Positions 51,995 to 63,200 of a DNA stretch of 64,000 bases are shown piece by piece. Under the pieces are notes generated by a model, which saw only the letters and a program-made list of their open reading frames with translations, did no database searches and was not told the DNA's origin. Within the stretch, counting starts at the first letter, position 1. Each line of letters begins with the position of its first letter. Source of the DNA: Numida meleagris (lineage: Eukaryota; Chordata; Aves; Galliformes; Numididae). The position numbers were made by a program, and so were the translations under genes. The stretch spans positions 27,066,637-27,130,636 of the forward strand of contig NC_034414.1 in assembly GCF_002078875.1 (NCBI RefSeq), in the 5' to 3' direction.

Positions 51995-52033
<39 letters not shown>

Positions 52034-54570
52034 CATGGTGCTTTGTCTGTTTTTGTATACTGAGAATCCTTACGGAAATGTTTAAGCAAAATAAATAATG
52101 AAATACATTCTAATGTTAATTATACCATTTATCATTAGTGATGCAGGTATGAAAAATATTGCCTCTTTACATGCATTATGATTTGAAAGTTATATGAGTG
52201 TTTGTCAAGATTCCATTTCATCCCTTAACAGTATAAAAAGTAGAAACACATTTGTGGATCTGTTACAGAAGGAATTCAGCTAATATAAAGGGTTCTTAAG
52301 GGCATCCCACTTCATGTAGACATCTTAAATGGCTAGGAAACCAGCCTTTCCTATGGGAGCAGCAGCAAATATTTGGTGATGGTAAGACACCATTGTGCTA
52401 TGAATCTCTGCTAGTGATGTTTAGGGAGAGCCATTAGCAATATGTCTATCTTGATCATTTTGGCTGAGATACAAGATATTACATCTATTCCTAAAACTAG
52501 TAAAAATTTGAGTGGGCAAACCCATGCCAAATAAAACAGAAATGTGCAGGCTTCAAATCTATATTACTTGGAGATCAGTCCTACTGATCTATTTGCCAGT
52601 GTTCCCCTGAAATTTCACACATGTAATGGCAGCAAAATTAGGTCTCCTGTTCCCAGTAACACAGATAAAGGAACGCTATCAAAGAGGAAGCATCCCATGT
52701 ACAGCTGGTATTTAACAGAGTAGAGGATTTTGTCGTGCCATAAATCAGTATTTAATGTGGGTCTCCATCATTTGCTGGAGAAGACTTAGAATAACCTTTT
52801 GACCATGTATCAGAAAGGCTAAACCCTTTCTGCTGGGAATTAAAGTCATTATCCTGGCAGCATCATCAAATTTGCACATGGATACTTATTCTCCATGTCT
52901 TAAATTGATGCTGGAGTTTAAAATGAAGGAAGTGGTTTGTAGCATTCCTCTTAACTGCTCTTGCACAGTATTATTAGTATAAACTATCTCCTTCTTGGAC
53001 CACATAAAATATGGTGTCAGTCTTCTTTTTTTTTTTTTGAGATAATTTAAGACATGAACCATAGTGAAAATATAGATTCATATCAGTAAGTTTGCATATT
53101 TTCTTACATAGCACTAGTCTCTTCATGCACAACATCTACCAAGTGCTCCAGTTATCCAAGACAAAGTTGTATGTAATTGCGTGAATTTTAAAGAAATATT
53201 TTAATCTTATTAATAGCTTCCTGGGATTTAAAAATAAAAGGAGCAGAAACCAGACGAAGAGTTGATCCTCTATTATGTTCAAAGAACTATTTGTTCATTT
53301 TAAAAAAGGCACTGTCCTATAATGGTCTTAAAAAAATTTAGCTGATAAAATAAGAATAAACTTGTACGGCTGGTCTTCCAAGTGTAGGCTTTTTCTTTAA
53401 GTTTCTCTTGTAGTCTTTCCCACAAATTCAGAATTCAGTGCTTGAGATGTATAGGAAGAAAACAAAGCCACTGTGATTTTCTTCTTTTCTCTCTGTGCTG
53501 GCTCTCAAATACCTGTTAACTAGAAATTATGGGGAAGTGACAAAAACAGTAGAGGATTAAAGAAACGTCTTCCCATCAGTTTAAAGTAATATATTTGAAT
53601 CCGCAAATGTTGTTGTAGTTTAAGTGAATGGTGTCATGGCACTCACATAATGAATGGCAAGAATAGGTCCAGCTCCTATCTTTATTTGCAACAGGGATGC
53701 CAGAGGTTGAGGAGAGTTCGAGCACAGTATCTTTCCATGTTAGTGTTGTGATGGTTCATCTTGCCATCATCTCTGCTATGTCCAGTTTGTACATATTTTG
53801 GCCTGGATTTCATTCTGTAGAGGTTATGTTTCAAAAGGTCAAGTTGAAATTCCCTGACACTGTTATATGAGATGATGTATTGTTATTATAATTTTCATTA
53901 TTATTCATATTAAATAATTAATTGAAGTAACTATTGTTCTCATCAGCTTTAATGAGGCCTGCACTTCCTCAGTATTCACATGTGGCAAAACCCTTCCTCC
54001 AGATTTCAGAGTTGTGCCTACAATGTAAGAACTGAAAGGTGTTACTTTGTAGGTTCACTGAAGATGCTGGGATATATGGAGGAATTTTCTCTGGTTTTGC
54101 TGCCAAGAAGAAAAAAAATCCTCAACAACTGATTTAATCTTCTTAAAGTGCATTCTTAACATTATATGAAAACACAGAAACCAAAGGCACAAGAGGCACA
54201 AGAAACGAAATTCAAAAAGTCATGTAAACACTTTCCCGGAAAGGGCCTGCACTTGAGCACTCTAGTGCTTGCGTTGTCTTGGGGTATCAGTGCTCAGTGA
54301 TGCCACTATTATTTTTTAGAAATCTTTTTTCCTTAGTAGACTGATAACAGTGGTATTTTTTAATAAGAACTCCTTGAAGAACTAACGGTGGAAGGGAAAG
54401 CAAATTTCTGCTTGAGCAGAAAGAAATAGGGATTCTGGGATCTTATTTGGCATTATGTCATTAATCAAGTGTAATTTAATAACCTGCGGTCTCTATGGTG
54501 AAGAGCATTAGTTGTTTGTATGTGTCATCTTCTTTTATTCTAACCATTCCTGTTTATTGTTCAACCACAG
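51627..54570 (+). other. DPF3: DPF3 intron 4
   Basis: Intron of about 2.9 kb, gtaaag to tcaaccacag. It contains a 31-bp poly(A) run at 51998-52028 and a T run near 53028-53038. The remainder is AT-rich with no recognisable element or exon. Confidence 0.9.
51998..52028 (+). repeat. poly(A) run, 31 bp
   Basis: Thirty-one A on the sense strand 371 bp after the exon 4 donor, the longest homopolymer in the window. The upstream sequence is not recognisable as a retroposed gene, and no AATAAA immediately precedes it. It is likely to be length-variable and could act as an internal oligo(dT) priming site in cDNA libraries. Confidence 0.9.
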
Positions 54571-54666
54571 AGGGTTTTAGAAAATGATGAAAACGCAGAT
54601 GAAGTGAATGAAGAAGAGGATTTGGAAGAAGATATTCCAAAACGAAAGAACAGGCCAAGAGGACGG
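54571..54666 (+). CDS. DPF3: DPF3 exon 5 (acidic stretch and basic NLS-like segment)
   Basis: 96 bp, phase 0 at both ends, 32 codons: RVLENDENADEVNEEEDLEE then DIPKRKNRPRGR, about residues 144-175. The first two thirds are acidic; the end, PKRKNRPRGR, is a basic cluster resembling a nuclear localisation signal (inference). Acceptor tgtttattgttcaaccacag has an interrupted pyrimidine tract; donor CGG|gtaggt is acceptable. Being frame-neutral, the exon could be skipped without a frameshift. A candidate cassette exon lies 1 kb downstream with matching phase. Confidence 0.95.
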
Positions 54667-55654
54667 GTAGGTGCAATCGAATAGAAAGGAAGGAAGCAAG
54701 CCTCTGCTTTCTAGTGTATATTTTTAATGTGTCTTGTATATGCAAAGTGTATATCCATGTGGGTAATTCTCAGTGATACAATCAGATTTATTTTTTTTTA
54801 CTTTATTTTTGCAAGTTATAATGTAAGGAGACTACAGTGAGAGTGAAAAGTTGGGATGAATTTATTACAGTGATGTATTTATAATTTTAATGAGTACTGT
54901 AATAATTATAGTGACATCCTGCTATTACAATGCTCTTATTCTAAAACAGCATTTACTAATTACAAAAAAAGTAATACATTCAGTCATGGCAGCCAAGAAA
55001 AAGTATTAATAAAAGTAACTTGAACTGCATTAATATGTTTTGCAGCTTTCTCCAAGGTAGCACTTTGTGGCTGACATTTTGGCCCTCTTGAACCCCTTGG
55101 CAAATCATTCATTTGCTTAAAATGGGCAATATTTTATCCTTAGGGGAGTCTGCGTCCCTTCTCTTACCTGAGACGTCTTTTCGCAATTTCAGCAGGGCGC
55201 CAGTTAAGTAATAAAGCCAATGTTTTAAACCTTGGAATCAGCGTTTTTAATTGTGGCCCCTTAAGCTAGGCATCTGAATAAAAACGAACATAATTCTCAG
55301 AAGTTTCAAGCATTTTCATCTCTCCTTGGTTCCAGTGGATGCTGCAGGGGTGTAGGAGCTCTAGAAGTATCTTTTGATGTGTTTGTAGAAGTCAAGCAAG
55401 AAGGGCCACATTTTAGGCCAAATACGCAGGATATAATAGCTTTTGAGTAAGAGAGGGACATGAAACCACATTGAATACTTACAATGTACTTATGCATCAA
55501 ACCCTCTCTTTTGGTTTCTTCTGTTGTTGTATTGTTTCAGTTTTCTGCTCCGCTTTATTTTGGAGCTTAAATTCTTTAATATAAGATCAAAGCACTTTAT
55601 TAACTGGATAAGTATATATTTCACCTTCCTTATTCTCAAAATCACCTGAACCAG

Positions 55655-55676
55655 TTTCTTTCTTTCTTTCTTTCTT
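55655..55676. repeat. (TTTC)n microsatellite forming a splice-acceptor tract
   Basis: Five TTTC units run directly into tag at 55676-55678, giving an unusually pure polypyrimidine tract in front of the candidate exon at 55679. The length is likely to be polymorphic. Confidence 0.85.
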
Positions 55677-55678
55677 AG

Positions 55679-55717
55679 CCAAAGACCCCCACCTGGAAAA
55701 AAATTTTCCAGAAAAAT
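55679..55717 (+). CDS. DPF3: candidate DPF3 cassette exon 5b (13 codons)
   Basis: 39 bp between a strong acceptor (TTTC repeat followed by tag) and a consensus donor AAT|gtaagt. Its phase is 0/0, the same as the exon 5/exon 6 junction, and it reads PKTPTWKKIFQKN without a stop. Inclusion would place these mostly basic residues between PKRKNRPRGR (exon 5) and ARGSGGGRRR (exon 6), lengthening the basic region ahead of the C2H2 finger. The combination of two good splice sites, in-frame length and suitable composition is unlikely by chance, and I have a weak memory of similar inserts in predicted vertebrate DPF3 isoforms. The reference human protein lacks it. It could still be a non-functional pseudo-exon. 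Confidence 0.62.
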
Positions 55718-58700
55718 GTAAGTTTCAGAAAATTTGTATGAACCAGTAACCAAAACGAGGAGTTAGAATTGATACATGCACACAAGCTTGACTGTAGCTA
55801 TCAATAAGTATTCGAGGCTAACAAGTATTTTCTAATAAGCTGCTCTCACATAAATTGTGCATGCGGATTAGGGTAAGTGAAGGAGAGTGAACAGCTATAA
55901 AAGATATTCTACTCAAGAGGAGGGAGTTAACTGTATGCATATATTCCAGGCTTACGCAAACAGAGTCCTGAAGTTATTATGTGCAAAGTTCTACTGCCCA
56001 GTTCACGAAACTGTTTGAGAATAACTGTGTTACTTTCTCTCTCTTGCAGTAGGGAAAGGAGTTGGAGAGTAGGTGTCCTATTCATTTTAAAGCATACATT
56101 TGCAACTTATTTCTGCCCTAGCACTGGCCCCCTATTAAGAACAGGAACAGAAAAATCTCCTGCCTTTTCTGTTGCTAACTAACTCCTTCTCTGCTAGTGC
56201 CCTGGCATCATTTGGTGCAAAAAAGACAAGTTTGAAGAGTGCCAAATACTTAGAGCAATTTTCATTTTTATTCGATGGCATCAATAGCCAAAGTAAAATG
56301 TGGTATAAATTAGGATTTCAAAATCAGGGCCAGATTCCTAGCTGTTGAAAACTGGTAAGCCTGAACTGAAGCCTGAATTGCATCTGTTCACGACTGTTTT
56401 GTTGCTCTTCAAGTAACCCTTTTCAAGTGTTAGCCTGACCCAGCGTAAGGAATCGGGACTGAGGATTTGAAATTAGGGGATGTGAAACCTGGGCAGCACT
56501 TCGTTTCTGGGAAGAAGGTGGTCAGGGTATTTTTAGAGGATAGAAGAGGGGAAGGATGTCTATAGGAAACTAGATCCCACAGAGTGTGGCCTTTGGGGAT
56601 TTAGAGAAGGAACGCTGGCAGCGTTGATGAAGGATTAATGTGGCAGATCTACTGCTTTGGACATTCCAAATTGTACATGCCCCTTCCTTTTCCTACAGCA
56701 TGATTTTATTTTTAATGCTTTACTCCTCCATCTGTCCCTCTGGCTATCCTCTCTGGCTGCTTCAGAACTGCTTCAAGGCTGCTGTGCCATGGCTTCCAGG
56801 CCTCACATGTCTCATAGCTTGTGCTGTGTCCTGTCAGGAAAATGAAGGCAGTCATGGATGACTGAATTCAACAGAACAGAGTGCCAACAGCAAGCACGTG
56901 ACACTCAGTTGAGAGCCTCTGGTGCAGCTGTTAAGTTCGCTACCCCCTCAAAACTGGCCCTGACATCATAGGACCATTAGGAAGAACACTGAAGGCTGGA
57001 GGAATGGATTCACAGAAGGAGCTTTTTTGTATCTGTGGTGGACAGGGAAAATGTGGTAGGAGCTAGGAAAGACATTTTGCTAGGAGACAGGAGAGGAATG
57101 CAGCTCTTCCTGTACAGACTGCATGCTTCTCAGCTGAATATCCCCTAGGACTTTTTCAAAGGCACTGAATGCGTTTAGGAACCCAGCTCCCAGTGAAAGT
57201 CATTGATTTGAAATATCGCCCCATGTGTTCAGTGCATGAAAAAGTACACCTGGCATGTGGTCATGACATGAATGCTGTACCCTTGCATTTCTGTAGAGAA
57301 TTGTTTGAAGGGGAACAGCTGGCTGCAAGACTAGTGATACTCTGAGCAACAAACCTTCAGTTGCCGTCCTATTCTGAAAGGTGCAAATGTGAAAATAATA
57401 TGTCCTTACTCAACTGACCTGTTCTCCGTGTGTAGAGTTGAAACTACTGACTAATAACAACAACAACAAAAAAGACTTTACAGTTTATTCACAGCCCTGA
57501 AAAGCCAATGCAGCTTGGTAGGATAGGGAAATTGGATCCTAACCCAAGTGCCAGCAGAAATATTTATTAAGAGACAATCAATTGTCTCTGTGAAGACTCT
57601 CTGATGAGCTGAGGGTTGTACAGGAGCTGCCAGAGACCTAAATTCAGCTTGCAGCACATTTTGCAGTAGTGATTGAAGAAAGAAACTTGCCTCAGATTGA
57701 TTTCATAGCCCAGAGGGGATTTACAGAGCTGACAGTCAAAGAGAAAAATATTGTAGGCTAATAAACTGATTTTTAATGTGATATGGTCAGTGAAGTAGCT
57801 TCCACCAATTGTTGCTTGAGTCCTTTTCCAGGGCAAAACTGCTTTTCAGTTCACCCTTACAAATCTCACTTCGCATGTGTGCTGATCTGCGCAGAGTTCT
57901 TTGCAGAAGGCAAAGCTATACTTGTCATACCTAATAGTATCTATCCCATCCATAGAGCTGCAAATCCATGTCTTTCCTTCAGGACTGTGTTAAGAGTTAG
58001 ACCTGAGCAATCCCAAGGAAATAACATGTGAAGTTTTTCTAAATCCCTGTTTCGATAGACTGTGGTAAGGCTAGCGTAAAACTTCCTTTTTGCTTCTCAA
58101 ACAGTGCAAGTTCAGTCCCAAATCCATAGAAGAGGGACAGAGATTATATGACTGCTTAGTATCTAGGGAACTAATATTCTCAGCATTTCTACATCTTCTC
58201 TGGCTTTACTTGACGAAGCTTTCTTGTTTTCACGTGCAAAAGTTTGAAGGATTTCAGTCAGCTGGCCTTGTCTAGGATGAGAGACATCAACAATTTAATG
58301 AGAGGAGCAGCAGAAACAATTTTGTTGCTTTTAGCCAGGAACAGATTAGCTGACAGTATTTCCAAAGGGCTACCTAGCCATCCACCTGCAGATCACTTCT
58401 TCACATGAAAATCAAGTCTTAAATTATTGTCATCTGCAGACTGTACATTAACATTAGAAAATTGAAGGCCTTGGCTCAGTCTCCAGTTGCACATCAAAAC
58501 TTTACCCACTGAACAGATATGAACTGTTCCCCTTGTTGGCATCTCAGCTGAGAAGGGCTAGGAACAAGTGGCTTTGATGCTGGATTCCATTCTTAACCCT
58601 GGAGCTCAGGACAGAGCAGTGTTTGCTGTGGAGAAACAGAGGTTTTCAGTTTCCAGGGCTGTCAACTGGCTATGTTTTAGGAACACAGAACTGCAAAGAG

Positions 58701-59306
58701 ACCTTTCTGGGTAATTCCAGTTCTTTGCTGTTGCAGGGAGCCATATTACCTAATCTTTTCCACTAACTGACCAAAGCTCTGTTTCATAGTTAGCCACAGT
58801 ATCTTTGTCCCAGTTAGAAGACCCTTTTGAAACATTGCTTTTCAGCTAGAAAACCAAACAAAACAAACCCTCACCACTTCTGAAAATACTAAAGGAGGCA
58901 ATTTTACCTCTGCTTTATTTGAGGCCTGTTTTCTGGTTAGTTTGAAGGTTGTATTTATCCTTTACCACCTGTTCATCTATTCATTCATTCATATTCAGTA
59001 AGAAATGTATTTGAACTTTTTAAGGAATGGAAGCATAATGATACTTGACTGAATACATGCTGGCAGTGACCTACTGCTAAGGATGAACAGTTTGGGTTAT
59101 CTGTGGAAAGGATCTCTGCTGCGTTACAAGGTCCATTAACATAGCGCATATCTTAGGAGTTGAAGGGTCAAACTCACTCTTGATAAACCTGTGTGGAAGC
59201 TGAGGGTTTGTTTAGTTTATACTGCACATTTTTCATAGGAGGGTGAGGGGCATCAGGAGAATTGAGGGGCAGGAGAATAATGTTAACATTCTTCTTGTTC
59301 TTGCAG

Positions 59307-59385
59307 GCTCGGGGATCTGGAGGTGGCAGAAGACGAAATGATGCTGCCTCCCAGGATGATCACGACAAACCCTATGTTTGTGACA
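59307..59385 (+). CDS. DPF3: DPF3 exon 6 (Gly/Arg segment, start of C2H2 finger)
   Basis: 79 bp, beginning in phase 0 and ending with the first base of a codon (Ile in the normal transcript). It encodes ARGSGGGRRRNDAASQ then DDHDKPYVCD, about residues 176-201. The last cysteine (about residue 200) is the first zinc ligand of the Krueppel-type C2H2 finger, whose other ligands are encoded by the next exon outside the window. Acceptor cttcttgttcttgcag and donor GACA|gtaagt are both strong. The split codon at the end matters for the alternative exon candidate at 59712, which joins in frame at exactly this point. Confidence 0.96.
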
Positions 59386-59711
59386 GTAAGTAGCACCCAG
59401 ACAGCCGACTCTGCTTCCAGCCTAGTCCTGCCAGCTTGGTGCACTCAGGGTTCATCTTTTCTTTTCCAGCAAAGTATTCTGCTGCTCTCTGACTTGCATG
59501 TTTGCCACCAGCTACTGCTGCTGCTCTTGGTGGTTTTTTTTTTTTTGCATGAAGGAAATAAAATTAAGTCCTCAGCAAGAATCCACTTCCCTTTGTGCTA
59601 TAATAAATCATCTCTTATGTTTTCTTTCTCTTTCTCTTTTTCTGACTTCTAGGCCTTTTGTCTTCCTTCTCCGTATGTAAGATTCACCCTCTATTTCTTT
59701 CTCTGTTTCAG

Positions 59712-59753
59712 ATAGTTACAAACAAAATCATAACTCAAAAATCTCCAGCGAAG
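59712..59753 (+). pseudogene. DPF3: relic or non-canonical DPF3 alternative exon (d4-family 14-residue insert)
   Basis: After acceptor tttctttctctgtttcag, 42 bp joined to the last base of exon 6 read NSYKQNHNSKISSE. This resembles the alternative insert of DPF2 (NSFKQKHTSKAPQR, from memory) and a similar one in DPF1, which occupies exactly this position between the first C2H2 cysteine and the CGKRYKNRPG segment. In the paralogues the insert replaces the normal DIC context with one lacking the first CxxC pair. The final G would give Val with the next exon, again as in DPF2. However, the donor is GAAG|atactt: AT where GT is needed. The exon is therefore probably inactivated, or is used through another donor or as a terminal exon. 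The peptide similarity is clear; expression is unknown. Confidence 0.7.
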
Positions 59754-60213
59754 ATACTTCACCCTTGTATCTCTTTACATACTTGGTGATTCCCTTCAGT
59801 CCTTTGGAAATCTCACTGGGCTGTATTTTGAAGATCTTATTCTCATCCCTTATTTAGAAAGGACTCTCGTGGCATCATCAGGAGTTGAGCCCTCCAAAGA
59901 AAGAAACACAATTAGAATGCTCTGTTTTGATACATATTCCCCTTGAATATGACCATGCTGTTTGACATCTTTCAGTGGGACTGCAGGTGAAGTAAGGCGT
60001 TGCCCAAACTTAAAAGATACCAGAGTCCTATATATGAAGAAGGAGTCCAATATTTGGTACACAATATATTTTTTTTATTATTATGTAGTCCTTGGTTCCT
60101 TTCTTCTTGTTATATTCTTTTTTGCTTCACTTTGTCATTTCTGTGAGGGGTACTTGCCTTACATATGTGTTTTCAAGATTTCCCATCTTAAGGCCTGCTA
60201 AGGCTGTATGTGC

Positions 60214-60219
60214 AATAAA
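60214..60219 (+). promoter_or_regulatory. AATAAA hexamer, possible intronic polyadenylation signal
   Basis: Canonical hexamer in intron 6, 829 bp after exon 6, followed within about 40 bp by a GT-containing stretch (gagtgtcttctattgtac). It could end an alternative terminal exon beginning at 59712. Such hexamers are common by chance in AT-rich introns. Confidence 0.25.
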
Positions 60220-63200
60220 AATTTGTACTAGAGTGTCTTCTATTGTACAAGGCAACGACATAAAAATTAATAGAAGTAGGAGAAGAACAGGCAGTCTTTT
60301 TTGACACAAAAGTGGTTAGTGGTTTTGAGGAAAATTAGAACGCCCCTATCTCCACTGTTTAACTATCTTGTAGTGTTACTGACCTTAAAAGACCAACCAC
60401 TACTACGTCATTCTCTGGGTATTTTCTGCTTATTTTAAAAGCATGAAGAAACATGGACATGCATTGTAAATGAAAACTATATTCCATATGGTCAAATAAT
60501 CTTTCATAGTGAGACCACGTGACTGCATAGTACAGTGATGAACATATTGGGTATATTGCTTCTGCAAGGTGAATATTCTAAGTGCTACTGGGAATGAGTA
60601 GAAGTGGAGAGACTTTCACATAAATGGAAGTGTCTGAACTGAAGAGGAAGAGCTCTTTAGCATTTGAAGAGCTAGGAGATTTCTACTGTAGTTAAATAGC
60701 TGTTCTTGCTTGTTGGAAGCACTACAGCGTGTCATCAAAGTCTTATCTAGGAGGCCACCGTGTATCTTGTTAATTTCCACAGCTTTCTTCTGCTGGTATA
60801 CACATAAATATCACTTTTCTGGAAAATCCCTGTAAATCCAAGGACATTTGTCAATGGTCCAGTCATTCCAAGCATAACGTCTCTTTACTGTCTGATCTTG
60901 TTCCACTTTTGGAAAGAGCTTACGACATGCATAGCAGTGATTTGCACTAAGTAGATAAAAATCTAAGATTCCAAAGCAGGCAGCAGAAATCTGAGCTGAA
61001 GTCTCTGTTTTGGTACATCATTGTACTGGTGGAATTTTGCCTTGGCTTACATTTTGAAGCATAAATTTCCTCTTTGGTTTTGGAACTTTAAACTTTCCTA
61101 TTTTGTTTGGCTGATACCCTTCATTTTTAAGAAACATATAGTCAGAGGGTGAGTCATAAGGAGTTCTAGAATCCAGATTTTACACAGTAACTACTCCTTT
61201 TTCCATCATAGATAGCTGAGGATAGGGTTATGTATTAGCAGAACGCTTACCTGATTGTGGAGCAGAAGAACTATCACAATTGCAGTGCCATTGTCCTGAA
61301 ATAGGATACTGCCTGTGCTTACTTTCTGTAGAACTATTACATACAATTCATTGTGAGTAATTGCCTTGTCAATTTGAGACTTCTTTCCTGCTTGGGTGAT
61401 CACTATACCAATAAATGATTTCTTTAATCATTTTTTTCTTTGAAATAATCTGCTAAATATATTTATAGAGAAATCTTAGTGGGATCATGATAGTTTAGAT
61501 ATCGGTTTGCAGTTGTTTGTGTAGAGATGTTTTGGCAGATATTTTAGTTTTATGTGGAAACATACAGGCCAAAAATAATTAATTTGTTTCCTGTTTGGGA
61601 GAACGTTATTGCTTCAGTCACGTTATTGATACGAGTAATTACCATAATGGGTGGTCATTATTTTTTTTCTACATTCTGTAACTTACCTCCAGGTTGCTTT
61701 TTCTGTATGCATTCTGATATTTGAATTTGGAATGTGATCACCAAGAAGAAGGTACAAGCACATCTAAACCAAATTATTTTTGGTATTTAAATGTATGACC
61801 ACAGAAATGCACATTTTTTCATACTTGTGTGTTTATGTTTGTAGGAAGTAAGTGTATATCACTAAGTTTCATTAGGAATGAAAAGTTTTTGTGGAACACC
61901 TAGTCTGTATCAGTAAAATAATGCAAGAACTGCATCCAGCTAACACTGTTCTTTGTGTTGTAAGACAGCAATATTATTTCTGAAATGGCCTACCATTGTT
62001 GGAAGAAGCATTCAGCTATACACGAAAATTAAAACATATCCCAGCTTTAAAGCTGACTGGAAATTTTGAATCTCTGTACTAAGGGATCTTTTCAAAGCTC
62101 TCAAATTTTATGTCATCTGGTATTCTTAAGAAAAGGTGGAACCTCTGTTTAATTGTTTGCTTGTTTTGTGGAATTAAACTTCAGTTGATTTTATTGAATA
62201 TTTACTGTATCAGAAGTTCAAAATGAAATACCTGGCCATTCAAAGCTGCTAACATAATCATGAAATGCTTTATTTCATTAAAATGGCAAGTGAGAAACTA
62301 GCTAGCTGGATTTTCACCAGTTGCACTGGACAGCATTGTGCCTTGACCTCTCTTAGGAAAAAAAGCTTGGTTAATAGAAGTGGAAGGAAAACCTGATGTG
62401 AGATGGGTATAGGCAGGAAATGATACCACAGCAGAATGATCAGCTGTTGTATCAGAGCAGACCCAAGTATAGCCTGAATACTTGGCTGAAAGACAGAGCA
62501 GATGCTTGAATGGATAGTGAAAAGCAGGCTTGAGGAACAAAGCAAGATCTGTGGTGTCAGTCCAGAGAAGTTGAAGATACTCCACCACAGCTGTTCAAGA
62601 TAAACTCGGCATAGGATTTTAAAGGAGGAAAGAGCGAATGAAGGTTACATACATATGCAACACGAATTGATTTTGTGTGGTTGCCAAATGATATACTGGG
62701 GAACCATCATCCCGCCAAGTCTTCTGGTCTTAGAAAATCATTTTACTATTTTCATGTTGTGTGTTATATATTTTCTTTTTGGGTGGGATGTGGAGCTTAT
62801 CTGAAATTCTATCTAGAAATTTGTTTTCTGATTTAAAAGTTGCAATCAGTTGTAGCACTAGAACTTCACTCTGGATGCCTGCTTCCTTCAGCTGTACTTA
62901 GTTTGTGCTGAACCTCCAGAAGTTACTAACTTTCCTGCTGCCCATCCTCATTTGCCTGCTTTCATTCTTCTCATTTTCTCCCTTGCCTGCTTTCATCTCA
63001 TTTCCCTACTGTGACTTACCTGCACACATAACTACTTCCACCTTTGTTTTCTCTCTCTCTATCTATGGAAAATTTCCCTAGCCCATCTCTAAAAGGAGTT
63101 GCTTCTTTCTTCTTCTTTTTTTTTTTTTCCTTTTACTAGTATATCCTTGTCTCCTTTTAGTTTTATTTCTGTATAAACTGCAATTTTAGTGTAACAACTT

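Larger units (their letters stand above)
54667..59306 (+). other. DPF3: DPF3 intron 5
   Basis: Intron of about 4.6 kb, gtaggt to cttcttgttcttgcag. It contains the TTTC microsatellite at 55655-55676 and the candidate in-frame exon at 55679-55717. Between 54667-55650 and 55720-59300 I see no known element, RNA gene or further convincing exon, only chance ORFs, short AAC repeats near 57458 and an attc repeat near 58976-58990. Confidence 0.88.

Noticed and set aside
59653..59676. Possible 24-bp micro-exon after a long pyrimidine tract, before gtaaga
   Set aside because: The segment is itself pyrimidine-rich, encodes an unremarkable Ser/Leu/Phe peptide and is better read as an extended tract in front of the acceptor at 59711.
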